Assembly (NCBI RefSeq): GCF_964340395.1
Contig: NC_135569.1
Span: forward strand, 18,121,257 to 18,185,256
DNA from: Glandiceps talaboti
Lineage: Eukaryota > Hemichordata > Enteropneusta > Spengelidae
Direction of reading: 5' to 3'
DNA length: 64,000 nucleotides
Shown: positions 51,383-64,000 of the stretch, in pieces
Layout: each line of letters begins with the position of its first letter
Numbering within the stretch: the first letter of the stretch is position 1
Program-made: the position numbers and the translations under genes
The notes under the pieces: model-generated
What the model saw: the letters and a program-made list of their open reading frames with translations, nothing else
What the model was told of the DNA's origin: nothing
The model's database searches: none

Positions 51383-51639
51383 AAGCAAAATACAAAGTCA
51401 AAAACCACCAGACCGGTTGCTGTGGTATTTGGTGGAGATGTTACTTTTGATGTCTAGTTGAGAAATAGTTCAAAGTAAATTGATCACATCACAGGTGTGT
51501 GATATGGGTAAAAAATGTTATTTTTGGTCAAAAAACCTGAACTCATATACTGCTGGGCTAATAGGTCTGAAATTTGGTGGGAATGTTCATAGGAGTGTTT
51601 AGATTAAGAATTGTTCAAGACATGGTGATCCCATCTGCT
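51248..51639 (+). mobile_element. Family A element, cut off by the 27-bp array
   Basis: Left terminus TAGCACAACTGAA (51248-51260), a (CTGT)n tract at about 51308-51382, then the body (GTGGTATTTGGTGGAGATG, AGTTGAGAAATAGTTC, GTGTGTGATATGGGTAAAAA). The match breaks after CATGGTGATCCCATC near 51635, where complete copies continue with AGTGATATGC; here the 27-bp satellite begins. The remainder was not found on the far side of the array. Confidence 0.82.
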
Positions 51640-54600
51640 TACCAGCATTTATGCTACTAGTTGTCATACCAACATTTATGCTACTAGTTGTCATACCAGC
51701 ATTTATGGTACTAGTTGTTATACCAGTATTTATGGTACTAGTTGTCATACCAGCATTTATGGTACTAGTTGTCATACCAGTATTTATGGTACTAGTTGTC
51801 ATACCAGTATTTATGGTACTAGTTGTCATACCAGCATTTATGCTACCAGTTGTCATACCAGTATTTATGCTACCAGTTGTTATACCAGCATTTATGCTAC
51901 TAGTTGTTATACCAGCATTTATGCTACTAGTTGTTATACCAGCATTTATGCTACCAGTTGTCATACCATCATTTATGCTACCAGTTGTCATACCAGTATT
52001 TATGGTACTAGTTGTCATACCAGTATTTATGGTACTAGTTGTCATACCAGTATTTATGGTACTAGTTGTCATACCAGTATTTATGGTACTAGTTGTCATA
52101 CCAGTATTTATGGTACTAGTTGTCATACCAGTATTTATGGTACTAGTTGTCATACCAGCATTTATGCTACCAGTTGTCATACCAGTATTTATGCTACCAG
52201 TTGTCATACCAGCATTTATGCTACCAGTTGTCATACCATCATTTATGCTACCAGTTGTCATACCATCATTTATGCTACCAGTTGTCATACCAGTATTTAT
52301 GGTACTAGTTGTTATACCAGCATTTATGGTACTAGTTGTCATACCAGCATTTATGCTACTAGTTGTCATACCAGTATTTATGGTACTAGTTATCATACCA
52401 GTATTTATGGTACTAGTTGTCATACCAGTATTTATGGTACTAGTTGTCATACCAGTATTTATGGTACTAGTTGTCATACCAGTATTTATGGTACTAGTTG
52501 TCATACCAGCATTTATGGTACTAGTTGTTATACCAGTATTTATGGTACTAGTTGTCATACCAGCATTTATGGTACTAGTTGTCATACCAGCATTTATGGT
52601 ACTAGTTGTCATACCAGCATTTATGGTACTAGTTGTCATACCAGCATTTATGGTACTAGTTGTTATACCATCATTTATGCTACTAGTTGTCATACCAGCA
52701 TTTATGCTACTAGTTGTCATACCAGCATTTATGCTACTAGTTGTCATACCAGCATTTATGCTACTAGTTGTCATACCAGCATTTATGGTACTAGTTGTCA
52801 TACCAGCATTTATGCTACTAGTTGTCATACCAGCATTTATGCTACCAGTTGTCATACCAGCATTTATGCTACTAGTTGTCATACCAGCATTTATGCTACT
52901 AGTTGTCATACCAGCATTTATGGTACTAGTTGTCATACCAACATTTATGCTACTAGTTGTCATACCAGCATTTATGCTACTAGTTGTCATACCAGCATTT
53001 ATGCTACTAGTTGTCATACCAGCATTTATGCTACTAGTTGTCATACCAGTATTTATGCTACTAGTTGTCATACCAGCATTTATGCTACTAGTTGTCATAC
53101 CAGCATTTATGGTACTAGTTGTTATACCAGCATTTATGCTACTAGTTGTCATACCAGCATTTATGCTACTAGTTGTCATACCAGTATTTATGCTACTAGT
53201 TGTTATACCAGCATTTATGCTACTAGTTGTCATATCAACATTTATGCTACTAGTTGTCATACCAGCATTTATGTTACTAGTTGTTATATCAACATTTATG
53301 CTACTAGTTGTCATACCAGCATTTATGTTACTAGTTGTTATATCAACATTTATGCTACTAGTTGTCATATCAACATTTATGCTACTAGTTGTCATATCAA
53401 CATTTATGCTACTAGTTGTCATACCAGCATTTATGCTACTAGTTGTTATACCAGCATTTATGCTACTAGTTGTCATACCAGCATTTATGCTACTAGTTGT
53501 CATACCAGTATTTATGCTACTAGTTGTTATACCAGCATTTATGGTACTAGTTGTTATACCAGCATTTATGCTACTAGTTGTTATATCAACATTTATGCTA
53601 CCAGTTGTCATACCAGCATTTATGCTACCAGTTGTCATATCAACATTTATGGTACTAGTTGTCATACCAGCATTTATGCTACTAGTTGTCATACCAGTAT
53701 TTATGCTACTAGTTGTCATACCAGCATTTATGCTACCAGTTGTCATACCAGCATTTATGCTACTAGTTGTTATACCAGTATTTATGCTACCAGTTGTCAT
53801 ACCAGCATTTATGCTACCAGTTGTCATACCAGCATTTATGCTACCAGTTGTCATACCATCATTTATGCTACTAGTTGTCATACCAGTATTTATGCTACTA
53901 GTTGTTATACCAGCATTTATGCTACTAGTTGTTATACCAGCATTTATGCTACTAGTTGTTATACCAGCATTTATGCTACTAGTTGTCATACCAACATTTA
54001 TGCTACTAGTTATCATACCAGCATTTATGCTACTAGTTGTTATATCAACATTTATGCTACCAGTTGTCATACCAGCATTTATGCTACTAGTTATCGTACC
54101 ATCATTTATGCTACTAGTTGTCATACCAGCATTTATGCTACTAGTTGTCATACCAGCATTTATGGTACTAGTTGTTATACCAGCATTTATGCTACTAGTT
54201 GTTATATCAACATTTATGCTACCAGTTGTCATACCAGCATTTATGCTACTAGTTGTTATACCAGCATTTATGCTACTAGTTGTCATACCAGCATTTATGC
54301 TACTAGTTGTTATACCAGCATTTATGGTACTAGTTGTCATACCAGCATTTATGCTACTAGTTGTCATACCAGCATTTATGCTACTAGTTGTCATACCAGC
54401 ATTTATGCTACTAGTTGTCATATCAACATTTATGCTACTAGTTGTTATACCAGCATTTATGCTACTAGTTGTCATACCAGTATTTATGCTACCAGTTGTC
54501 ATACCAGTATTTATGGTACTAGTTGTCATACCAGTATTTATGCTACTAGTTGTCATATCAGTATTTATGGTACTAGTTATCATACCAGTATTTATGGTAC

Positions 54601-57600
54601 TAGTTGTCATACCAGTATTTATGGTACTAGTTGTCATACCAGTATTTATGGTACTAGTTGTCATACCAGTATTTATGGTACTAGTTGTCATACCAGTATT
54701 TATGGTACTAGTTGTCATACCAGTATTTATGGTACTAGTTATCATACCAGTATTTATGGTACTAGTTGTTATACCAGTATTTATGGTACTAGTTATCATA
54801 CCAGTATTTATGGTACTAGTTGTCATACCAGTATTTATGGTACTAGTTGTCATACCAGTATTTATGGTACTAGTTGTCATACCAGCATTTATGCTACTAG
54901 TTGTCATACCAGCATTTATGGTACTAGTTGTCATACCAGTATTTATGGTACTAGTTGTCATACCAGTATTTATGGTACTAGTTGTCATACCAGTATTTAT
55001 GGTACTAGTTATCATACCAGTATTTATGGTACTAGTTGTCATACCAGTATTTATGGTACTAGTTGTCATACCAGTATTTATGGTACTAGTTGTCATACCA
55101 GTATTTATGGTACTAGTTGTCATACCAGTATTTATGGTACTAGTTGTCATACCAGTATTTATGGTACTAGTTATCATACCAGTATTTATGGTACTAGTTG
55201 TCATACCAGCATTTATGGTACTAGTTATCATACCAACATTTATGGTACTAGTTGTCATACCAGTATTTATGGTACTAGTTGTTATACCAGCATTTATGCT
55301 ACTAGTTGTTATACCAGCATTTATGCTACTAGTTGTCATACCAGTATTTATGGTACTAGTTGTCATACCAGCATTTATGTTACCAGTTGTCATACCAGCA
55401 TTTATGCTACTAGTTGTCATACCAGCATTTATGCTACTAGTTGTCATACCAGCATTTATGCTACTAGTTGTCATACCAGCATTTATGTTACCAGTTGTCA
55501 TACCAGTATTTATGCTACTAGTTGTTATACCAGTATTTATGGTACTAGTTGTCATACCAGTATTTATGTTACTAGTTGTCATACCAGCATTTATGTTACC
55601 AGTTGTCATACCAGCATTTATGGTACTAGTTGTCATATCAGCATTTATGGTACTAGTTGTCATACCAGCATTTATGCTACCAGTTGTCATACCAGCATTT
55701 ATGGTACTAGTTGTCATACCAACATTTATGGTACTAGTTATCATACCAGCATTTATGGTACTAGTTATCATACCAGCATTTATGGTACTAGTTGTCATAC
55801 CAGCATTTATGCTACTAGTTGTTATACAAGCATTTATGGTACTAGTTGTCATACCAGCATTTATGCTACTAGTTGTTATACAAGCATTTATGCTACTAGT
55901 TGTTATACCAGTATTTATGGTACTAGTTATCGTACCATCATTTATGCTACTAGTTGTTATACCAGTATTTATGGTACTAGTTGTCATACCAGTATTTATG
56001 CTACTAGTTATCATACCAGCATTTATGGTACTAGTTGTCATACCAGTATTTATGGTACTAGTTGTCATACCAGTATTTATGCTACTAGTTGTCGTACCAA
56101 CATTTATGCTACTAGTTGTTATACCAGCATTTATGCTACTAGTTGTCATACCAGCATTTATGGTACTAGTTGTCATACCAACATTTATGCTACCAGTTGT
56201 CATACCAGTATTTATGCTACTAGTTATCATACCAACATTTATGCTACCAGTTGTCATACCAGTATTTATGCTACTAGTTGTCATACCAGTATTTATGCTA
56301 CTAGTTGTTATACCAGCATTTATGCTACTAGTTGTCATACCATCATTTATGCTACCAGTTGTTATACCAGCATTTATGCTACTAGTTGTCATACCAGTAT
56401 TTATGGTACTAGTTGTCATACCAGTATTTATGGTACTAGTTGTCATACCAGCATTTATGGTACTAGTTGTCATACCAGTATTTATGCTACTAGTTGTTAT
56501 ACCAGTATTTATGGTACTAGTTGTCATACCAGCATTTATGGTACTAGTTGTCATACCAGCATTTATGGTACCAGTTGTCATACCAGTATTTATGCTACTA
56601 GTTGTTATACCAGCATTTATGGTACTAGTTGTCATACCAGCATTTATGGTACTAGTTGTCATACCATCATTTATGCTACTAGTTGTCATACCAGTATTTA
56701 TGGTACCAGTTGTCATACCAGTATTTATGGTACTAGTTGTTATACCAGTATTTATGGTACCAGTTGTCATACCAGTATTTATGGTACCAGTTGTCATACC
56801 AGCATTTATGCTACTAGTTGTTATATCAACATTTATGGTACTAGTTGTCATACCAGCATTTATGCTACTAGTTGTCATACCAGTATTTATGCTACTAGTT
56901 GTCATACCAGCATTTATGGTACTAGTTGTCATACCAGCATTTATGGTACTAGTTGTCATACCAGCATTTATGGTACTAGTTGTCATACCATCATTTATGC
57001 TACTAGTTGTCATACCAGTATTTATGGTACCAGTTGTCATACCAGTATTTATGGTACCAGTTGTCATACCAGCATTTATGGTACTAGTTATCATACCAGT
57101 ATTTATGGTACTAGTTGTCATACCAGCATTTATGGTACTAGTTGTCATACCAGCATTTATGCTACTAGTTGTTATATCAACATTTATGGTACTAGTTGTC
57201 ATACCAGCATTTATGCTACTAGTTGTCATACCAGTATTTATGCTACTAGTTGTCGTACCAGCATTTATGCTACTAGTTGTCATACCAGCATTTATGCTAC
57301 TAGTTGTCATACCAGCATTTATGCTACTAGTTGTTATATCAACATTTATGCTACCAGTTGTCATACCAGCATTTATGGTACTAGTTGTCATACCAGCATT
57401 TATGTTACCAGTTGTCATACCAGCATTTATGTTACCAGTTGTCATACCAGCATTTATGCTACTAGTTGTCATACCAGCATTTATGCTACTAGTTGTCATA
57501 CCAGCATTTATGTTACCAGTTGTCATACCAGCATTTATGCTACTAGTTGTCATACCAGCATTTATGGTACTAGTTGTCATACCAGCATTTATGCTACCAG

Positions 57601-60600
57601 TTGTCATACCAGCATTTATGTTACCAGTTGTCATACCAGCATTTATGTTACCAGTTGTCATACCAGCATTTATGCTACTAGTTGTCATACCATCATTTAT
57701 GGTACTAGTTGTCATACCAGCATTTATGTTACCAGTTGTCATACCAGCATTTATGGTACTAGTTGTCATACCAGCATTTATGCTACTAGTTGTTATACCA
57801 GCATTTATGCTACTAGTTGTCATACCAGCATTTATGCTACTAGTTGTTATACCAGCATTTATGCTACTAGTTGTCATATCAACATTTATGGTACTAGTTG
57901 TTATACCAGCATTTATGCTACTAGTTGTCATACCAGCATTTATGCTACTAGTTGTCATACCAGCATTTATGCTACTAGTTGTCATACCAGTATTTATGCT
58001 ACTAGTTGTCATACCAGTATTTATGCTACTAGTTGTCATACCAGCATTTATGCTACTAGTTGTCATACCAGTATTTATGCTACTAGTTATCGTACCAGTA
58101 TTTATGCTACCAGTTGTCATACCAGCATTTATGCTACTAGTTGTCATACCAGCATTTATGCTACTAGTTGTCATACCAGTATTTATGCTACTAGTTGTCA
58201 TACCAGCATTTATGCTACTAGTTGTCATACCAGTATTTATGCTACCAGTTGTCATACCAACATTTATGCTACTAGTTGTTATACCAGTATTTATGCTACT
58301 AGTTGTTATACCAGCATTTATGCTACTAGTTGTCATACCAGCATTTATGCTACTAGTTGTTATATCAACATTTATGGTACTAGTTGTCATACCAGCATTT
58401 ATGCTACTAGTTATCATACCAGCATTTATGCTACTAGTTGTCATACCAGTATTTATGCTACTAGTTGTCATACCAGCATTTATGCTACTAGTTGTTATAC
58501 CAGCATTTATGCTACCAGTTGTCATATCAACATTTATGCTACTAGTTGTTATATCAACATTTATGCTACTAGTTGTTATATCAACATTTATGGTACTAGT
58601 TGTCATACCAGCATTTATGGTACTAGTTGTCATACCAGTATTTATGCTACTAGTTGTCATATCAACATTTATGCTACCAGTTGTCATACCAGCATTTATG
58701 CTACCAGTTGTTATATCAACATTTATGCTACTAGTTGTCATACCAGCATTTATGCTACTAGTTGTTATATCAACATTTATGCTACCAGTTGTCATACCAG
58801 CATTTATGCTACTAGTTGTTATATCAACATTTATGCTACTAGTTGTCATACCAGCATTTATGCTACTAGTTGTCATATCAACATTTATGCTACTAGTTGT
58901 TATACCAGTATTTATGCTACTAGTTGTTATATCAACATTTATGCTACTAGTTGTCATACCAGCATTTATGCTACTAGTTGTTATACCAGCATTTATGCTA
59001 CTAGTTGTCATACCAGCATTTATGGTACTAGTTGTTATACCAGCATTTATGCTACTAGTTGTCATACCAGTATTTATGCTACTAGTTGTTATATCAACAT
59101 TTATGCTACTAGTTGTTATACCAGCATTTATGCTACTAGTTGTCATACCAGCATTTATGCTACTAGTTGTCATATCAACATTTATGCTACTAGTTGTCAT
59201 ACCAGTATTTATGCTACTAGTTGTCATACCAGCATTTATGCTACTAGTTGTTATACCAGTATTTATGCTACTAGTTGTCATACCAGCATTTATGCTACTA
59301 GTTGTTATATCAACATTTATGCTACCAGTTGTCATACCAGCATTTATGGTACTAGTTGTCATACCAGCATTTATGTTACCAGTTGTCATACCAGCATTTA
59401 TGTTACCAGTTGTCATACCAGCATTTATGCTACTAGTTGTCATACCAGCATTTATGCTACTAGTTGTCATACCAGCATTTATGTTACCAGTTGTCATACC
59501 AGCATTTATGCTACTAGTTGTCATACCAGCATTTATGGTACTAGTTGTCATACCAGCATTTATGCTACCAGTTGTCATACCAGCATTTATGTTACCAGTT
59601 GTCATACCAGCATTTATGTTACCAGTTGTCATACCAGCATTTATGCTACTAGTTGTCATACCATCATTTATGGTACTAGTTGTCATACCAGCATTTATGT
59701 TACCAGTTGTCATACCAGCATTTATGGTACTAGTTGTCATACCAGCATTTATGCTACTAGTTGTTATACCAGCATTTATGCTACTAGTTGTCATACCAGC
59801 ATTTATGCTACTAGTTGTTATACCAGCATTTATGCTACTAGTTGTCATATCAACATTTATGGTACTAGTTGTTATACCAGCATTTATGCTACTAGTTGTC
59901 ATACCAGCATTTATGCTACTAGTTGTCATACCAGCATTTATGCTACTAGTTGTCATACCAGTATTTATGCTACTAGTTGTCATACCAGTATTTATGCTAC
60001 TAGTTGTCATACCAGCATTTATGCTACTAGTTGTCATACCAGTATTTATGCTACTAGTTATCGTACCAGTATTTATGCTACCAGTTGTCATACCAGCATT
60101 TATGCTACTAGTTGTCATACCAGCATTTATGCTACTAGTTGTCATACCAGTATTTATGCTACTAGTTGTCATACCAGCATTTATGCTACTAGTTGTCATA
60201 CCAGTATTTATGCTACCAGTTGTCATACCAACATTTATGCTACTAGTTGTTATACCAGTATTTATGCTACTAGTTGTTATACCAGCATTTATGCTACTAG
60301 TTGTCATACCAGCATTTATGCTACTAGTTGTTATATCAACATTTATGGTACTAGTTGTCATACCAGCATTTATGCTACTAGTTATCATACCAGCATTTAT
60401 GCTACTAGTTGTCATACCAGTATTTATGCTACTAGTTGTCATACCAGCATTTATGCTACTAGTTGTTATACCAGCATTTATGCTACCAGTTGTCATATCA
60501 ACATTTATGCTACTAGTTGTTATATCAACATTTATGCTACTAGTTGTTATATCAACATTTATGGTACTAGTTGTCATACCAGCATTTATGGTACTAGTTG

Positions 60601-62725
60601 TCATACCAGTATTTATGCTACTAGTTGTCATATCAACATTTATGCTACCAGTTGTCATACCAGCATTTATGCTACCAGTTGTTATATCAACATTTATGCT
60701 ACTAGTTGTCATACCAGCATTTATGCTACTAGTTGTTATATCAACATTTATGCTACCAGTTGTCATACCAGCATTTATGCTACTAGTTGTTATATCAACA
60801 TTTATGCTACTAGTTGTCATACCAGCATTTATGCTACTAGTTGTCATATCAACATTTATGCTACTAGTTGTTATACCAGTATTTATGCTACTAGTTGTTA
60901 TATCAACATTTATGCTACTAGTTGTCATACCAGCATTTATGCTACTAGTTGTTATACCAGCATTTATGCTACTAGTTGTCATACCAGCATTTATGGTACT
61001 AGTTGTTATACCAGCATTTATGCTACTAGTTGTCATACCAGTATTTATGCTACTAGTTGTTATATCAACATTTATGCTACTAGTTGTTATACCAGCATTT
61101 ATGCTACTAGTTGTCATACCAGCATTTATGCTACTAGTTGTCATATCAACATTTATGCTACTAGTTGTCATACCAGTATTTATGCTACTAGTTGTCATAC
61201 CAGCATTTATGCTACTAGTTGTTATACCAGCATTTATGCTACTAGTTGTTATATCAACATTTATGCTACTAGTTGTCATACCAGCATTTATGCTACTAGT
61301 TGTCATACCAGTATTTATGCTACTAGTTGTCATATCAACATTTATGCTACTAGTTGTCATACCAGCATTTATGCTACCAGTTGTCATACCAGCATTTATG
61401 CTACCAGTTGTTATATCAACATTTATGCTACTAGTTGTCATACCAGCATTTATGCTACTAGTTGTCATACCAGTATTTATGCTACTAGTTGTCATATCAA
61501 CATTTATGCTACTAGTTGTCATACCAGTATTTATGCTACTAGTTGTCATACCAGCATTTATGCTACTAGTTGTTATACCAGCATTTATGCTACTAGTTGT
61601 TATATCAACATTTATGCTACCAGTTGTCATACCAGCATTTATGCTACCAGTTGTCATACCAGCATTTATGCTACCAGTTGTCATATCAACATTTATGCTA
61701 CCAGTTGTCATATCAACATTTATGCTACTAGTTGTCATACCAGTATTTATGCTACTAGTTGTCATACCAGCATTTATGCTACTAGTTGTTATATCAACAT
61801 TTATGGTACTAGTTGTCATACCAGCATTTATGGTACCAGTTGTCATACCAGCATTTATGCTACTAGTTGTTATACCAGCATTTATGCTACTAGTTGTTAT
61901 ATCAACATTTATGCTACCAGTTGTCATATCAACATTTATGCTACCAGTTGTCATATCAACATTTATGCTACTAGTTGTCGTACCATCATTTATGCTACTA
62001 GTTGTTATACCAGCATTTATGCTACTAGTTGTTATACCAGCATTTATGCTACTAGTTGTCATACCAGCATTTATGGTACCAGTTGTTATACCAGCATTTA
62101 TGCTACTAGTTATCGTACCATCATTTATGCTACCAGTTGTCATACCAGCATTTATGGTACCAGTTGTCATACCAGCATTTATGCTACTAGTTATCGTACC
62201 ATCATTTATGCTACTAGTTGTCATACCAGTATTTATGCTACTAGTTGTCATACCAGCATTTATGCTACCAGTTGTCATACCAGTATTTATGCTACTAGTT
62301 GTCATACCAGTATTTATGCTACTAGTTGTCATACCAGCATTTATGCTACTAGTTGTCATACCAGTATTTATGCTACCAGTTGTCATACCAGTATTTATGC
62401 TACTAGTTGTCATATCAACATTTATGCTACTAGTTGTCGTACCATCATTTATGCTACTAGTTGTTATATCAACATTTATGGTACTAGTTGTTATACCAGT
62501 ATTTATGCTACTAGTTGTCATACCAGCATTTATGGTACCAGTTGTCATACCAGCATTTATGCTACTAGTTATCGTACCATCATTTATGCTACTAGTTGTC
62601 ATACCAGTATTTATGCTACCAGTTGTCATACCAGTATTTATGCTACCAGTTGTCATACCAGTATTTATGCTACTAGTTGTCATACCAGCATTTATGCTAC
62701 TAGTTGTCATACCAGCATTTATGCT
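51640..62725. repeat. 11-kb satellite array, 27-bp unit (about 410 copies)
   Basis: Units contain ATGCTACTAGTTGTCATACC and AGCATTT. Variation is limited to a few positions: C/G/T after ATG, CTA versus CCA, GTC/GTT/ATC, ATA versus GTA, and CCAGCA/CCAGTA/TCAACA/CCATCA. I see no unit of other length. Both strands stay open throughout: minus reads MTTSSINAG and variants (about 3,700 codons), plus reads MLLVVIPAF and variants. The ends run straight into a family A fragment on the left and unrelated sequence on the right, with no signal peptide, terminal domain or convincing splice site. I therefore annotate a satellite, not a gene. Confidence 0.98.
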
Positions 62726-62942
62726 TCACATTACTAATCTTAATTTATATCAGTCATGTCCAGATGGTGGAACTGCATATTTGAATAATGTATATGGCAA
62801 GTGTTGCATACTTTAAAGTGTTTATCTCTAAATTTATATGGTTTCTACACAGCATTTACCTTTCCTAAATATGTAACTTGAATATCAGCATGGAATGATT
62901 ATAAACATATAACATATTGACATATTTATTGGGAGTATTGAA
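62726..62942. other. Unique spacer
   Basis: AT-rich sequence between two satellites. TTGGGAGTATTGAAGTGG at its right end already resembles the GGAAGTATTGAGGTGG part of the next array. Confidence 0.6.
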
Positions 62943-63820
62943 GTGGCTAAGCATGGAATGTCCACATGCTGCTAGGTGGAGTGGTTAGCATGGAATGTCC
63001 ACATGCTACTAGAAGGCGTGGAAGTATTGAGGTGGTTAGCATGGAATGTCCACATGCTACTAGATGGCGTGGAAGTATTGAGGTGGCTAGCATGGAATGT
63101 CCACATGCTACTAGAAGGCGTGGAAGTATTGAGGTGGCTAGCATGGAATGTCCACATGCTGCTAGATGGCGTGGAAGTATTGAGGTGGCTAGCATGGAAT
63201 GTCCACATGCTACTAGCTGGCGTGGAAGTATTGAGGTGGCTAGCATGGAATGTCCACATGCTGCTAGGTGGAGTGGCTAGCATGGAATGTCCGCACACTA
63301 CTAGATGGAGTGGCTAGCATGGAATGTCCACATGCTACTAGATGGAGTGGAAGTATTGAGGTGGCTAGCATGGAATGTCCACATGCTACTAGATGGAATG
63401 ACTAGCATGAAATGTCCACATGCTACTAGATTGCATGGCTAGCATGGAACATCCACATGTTACTAGATGGAGTGGCTAGCATGGAATGTCCACATGCTAC
63501 TAGATGGAGTGGCTAGCACGGAATGTCCACATGCTACTAGCTGGAGTGGCTAGCATGGAATGTCCACATGCTGCTAAATGGAGTTGAAGTATGGAAGTGA
63601 CTAGCATGGTATGTCCACATGCTACTAGATGGAATGACTAGCATGGAACATCCACATGTTACTAGATGGAGTGGCTAGCATGGAATGTCCACATGTTACT
63701 AGATGGAGTGACTAGCATTGAATGTCCACATGCTGCTAGATGGAGTGGCTAGCATGGAATGTCCACATGCTACTAGCTGGAGTGGCTAGCATGGAATGTC
63801 CACATGCTACTAGCTGGAAT
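62943..63820. repeat. Satellite array, 37-bp unit with 51-bp variant (about 20 copies)
   Basis: Units contain GGCTAGCATGGAATGTCCAC and ATGCTACTAGATGGAGT. The longer form adds GGAAGTATTGAGGT and dominates the left third. Four overlapping frames of 99-113 codons at 62947-63317 are repeat translations (51 is divisible by 3). Confidence 0.96.
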
Positions 63821-64000
63821 GCACTAATATGCAATATGATTATAGATAATAGTGGTTAATATTAAATGAATATATTTTATTCACTCAATTATACAGGAGT
63901 CCATTAAGATGGCCATAATTTTTTATGTTGCTCTTAATTCAAACTTGTAAATTACTTGATATTGCAAACAAATATATTTGATGAGCTCTAATGATATAGA
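63821..64000. other. Unique AT-rich sequence
   Basis: Nothing recognised to the window end. Confidence 0.5.

Noticed and set aside
51599-62816. Giant proteins of about 3,700 residues on both strands
   Set aside because: Pure translation of a 27-bp satellite. Both strands are open at once, the unit is stop-resistant, and there is no start context, signal peptide, terminal domain or splice structure.

Overview
This window looks like nuclear DNA from an invertebrate animal, most likely marine. It is AT-rich and carries a decayed CR1/L2-type LINE with an ATT-repeat tail, a tRNA-derived SINE, several families of inverted-repeat (MITE-like) elements, intron-style splice signals and a very heavy load of tandem satellites. 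No bacterial operon, phage or CRISPR structure is present. I cannot fix the phylum from sequence alone; molluscs, brachiopods, hemichordates and cephalochordates all remain possible.

Layout. 1-1330 is a broken LINE 3' end, invaded by two inverted-repeat elements. 1.67-3.16 kb is a 38/42-bp satellite. 3.2-5.8 kb is the only stretch resembling a gene start: a short CpG-richer zone with ETS, YY1 and ZNF143/THAP11-like motifs, a possible leftward first exon (4225-4375) and a possible rightward exon ending ATG-TCA-G/GTAAGT (4767). 5.8-11.1 kb holds five satellites (28, 20, 48, 17 and 26 bp). 11.1-28.5 kb is mostly unique DNA and dispersed repeats (families A, B and C, a SINE, simple repeats). 28.5-36.6 kb holds 49-, 59-, 50-, 30- and 48-bp arrays. 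36.9-51.6 kb alternates family A elements with 71-, 102- and about 37-bp arrays. 51.6-62.7 kb is one 11-kb array of a 27-bp unit, and 62.9-63.8 kb is a 37/51-bp array.

By my rough addition, tandem arrays make up a little over half of the window, in about 20 unrelated unit families. The very long open frames (about 3,700 codons on both strands at 51.6-62.7 kb, and many of 60-220 codons elsewhere) are by-products of repeat units and I do not call them genes. I found no complete protein-coding gene. Apart from the two candidate first exons and one weak internal exon, the window is best read as intronic or intergenic DNA.

The most informative signals concern how satellites grow: higher-order duplications at 118, 526, 638, 749/1004 and 1,971 bp; three neighbouring arrays sharing one AGTACAAAGT core; arrays abutting family A elements; and a 73-bp flanking copy embedded inside one such element. 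All array lengths depend on a correct assembly.
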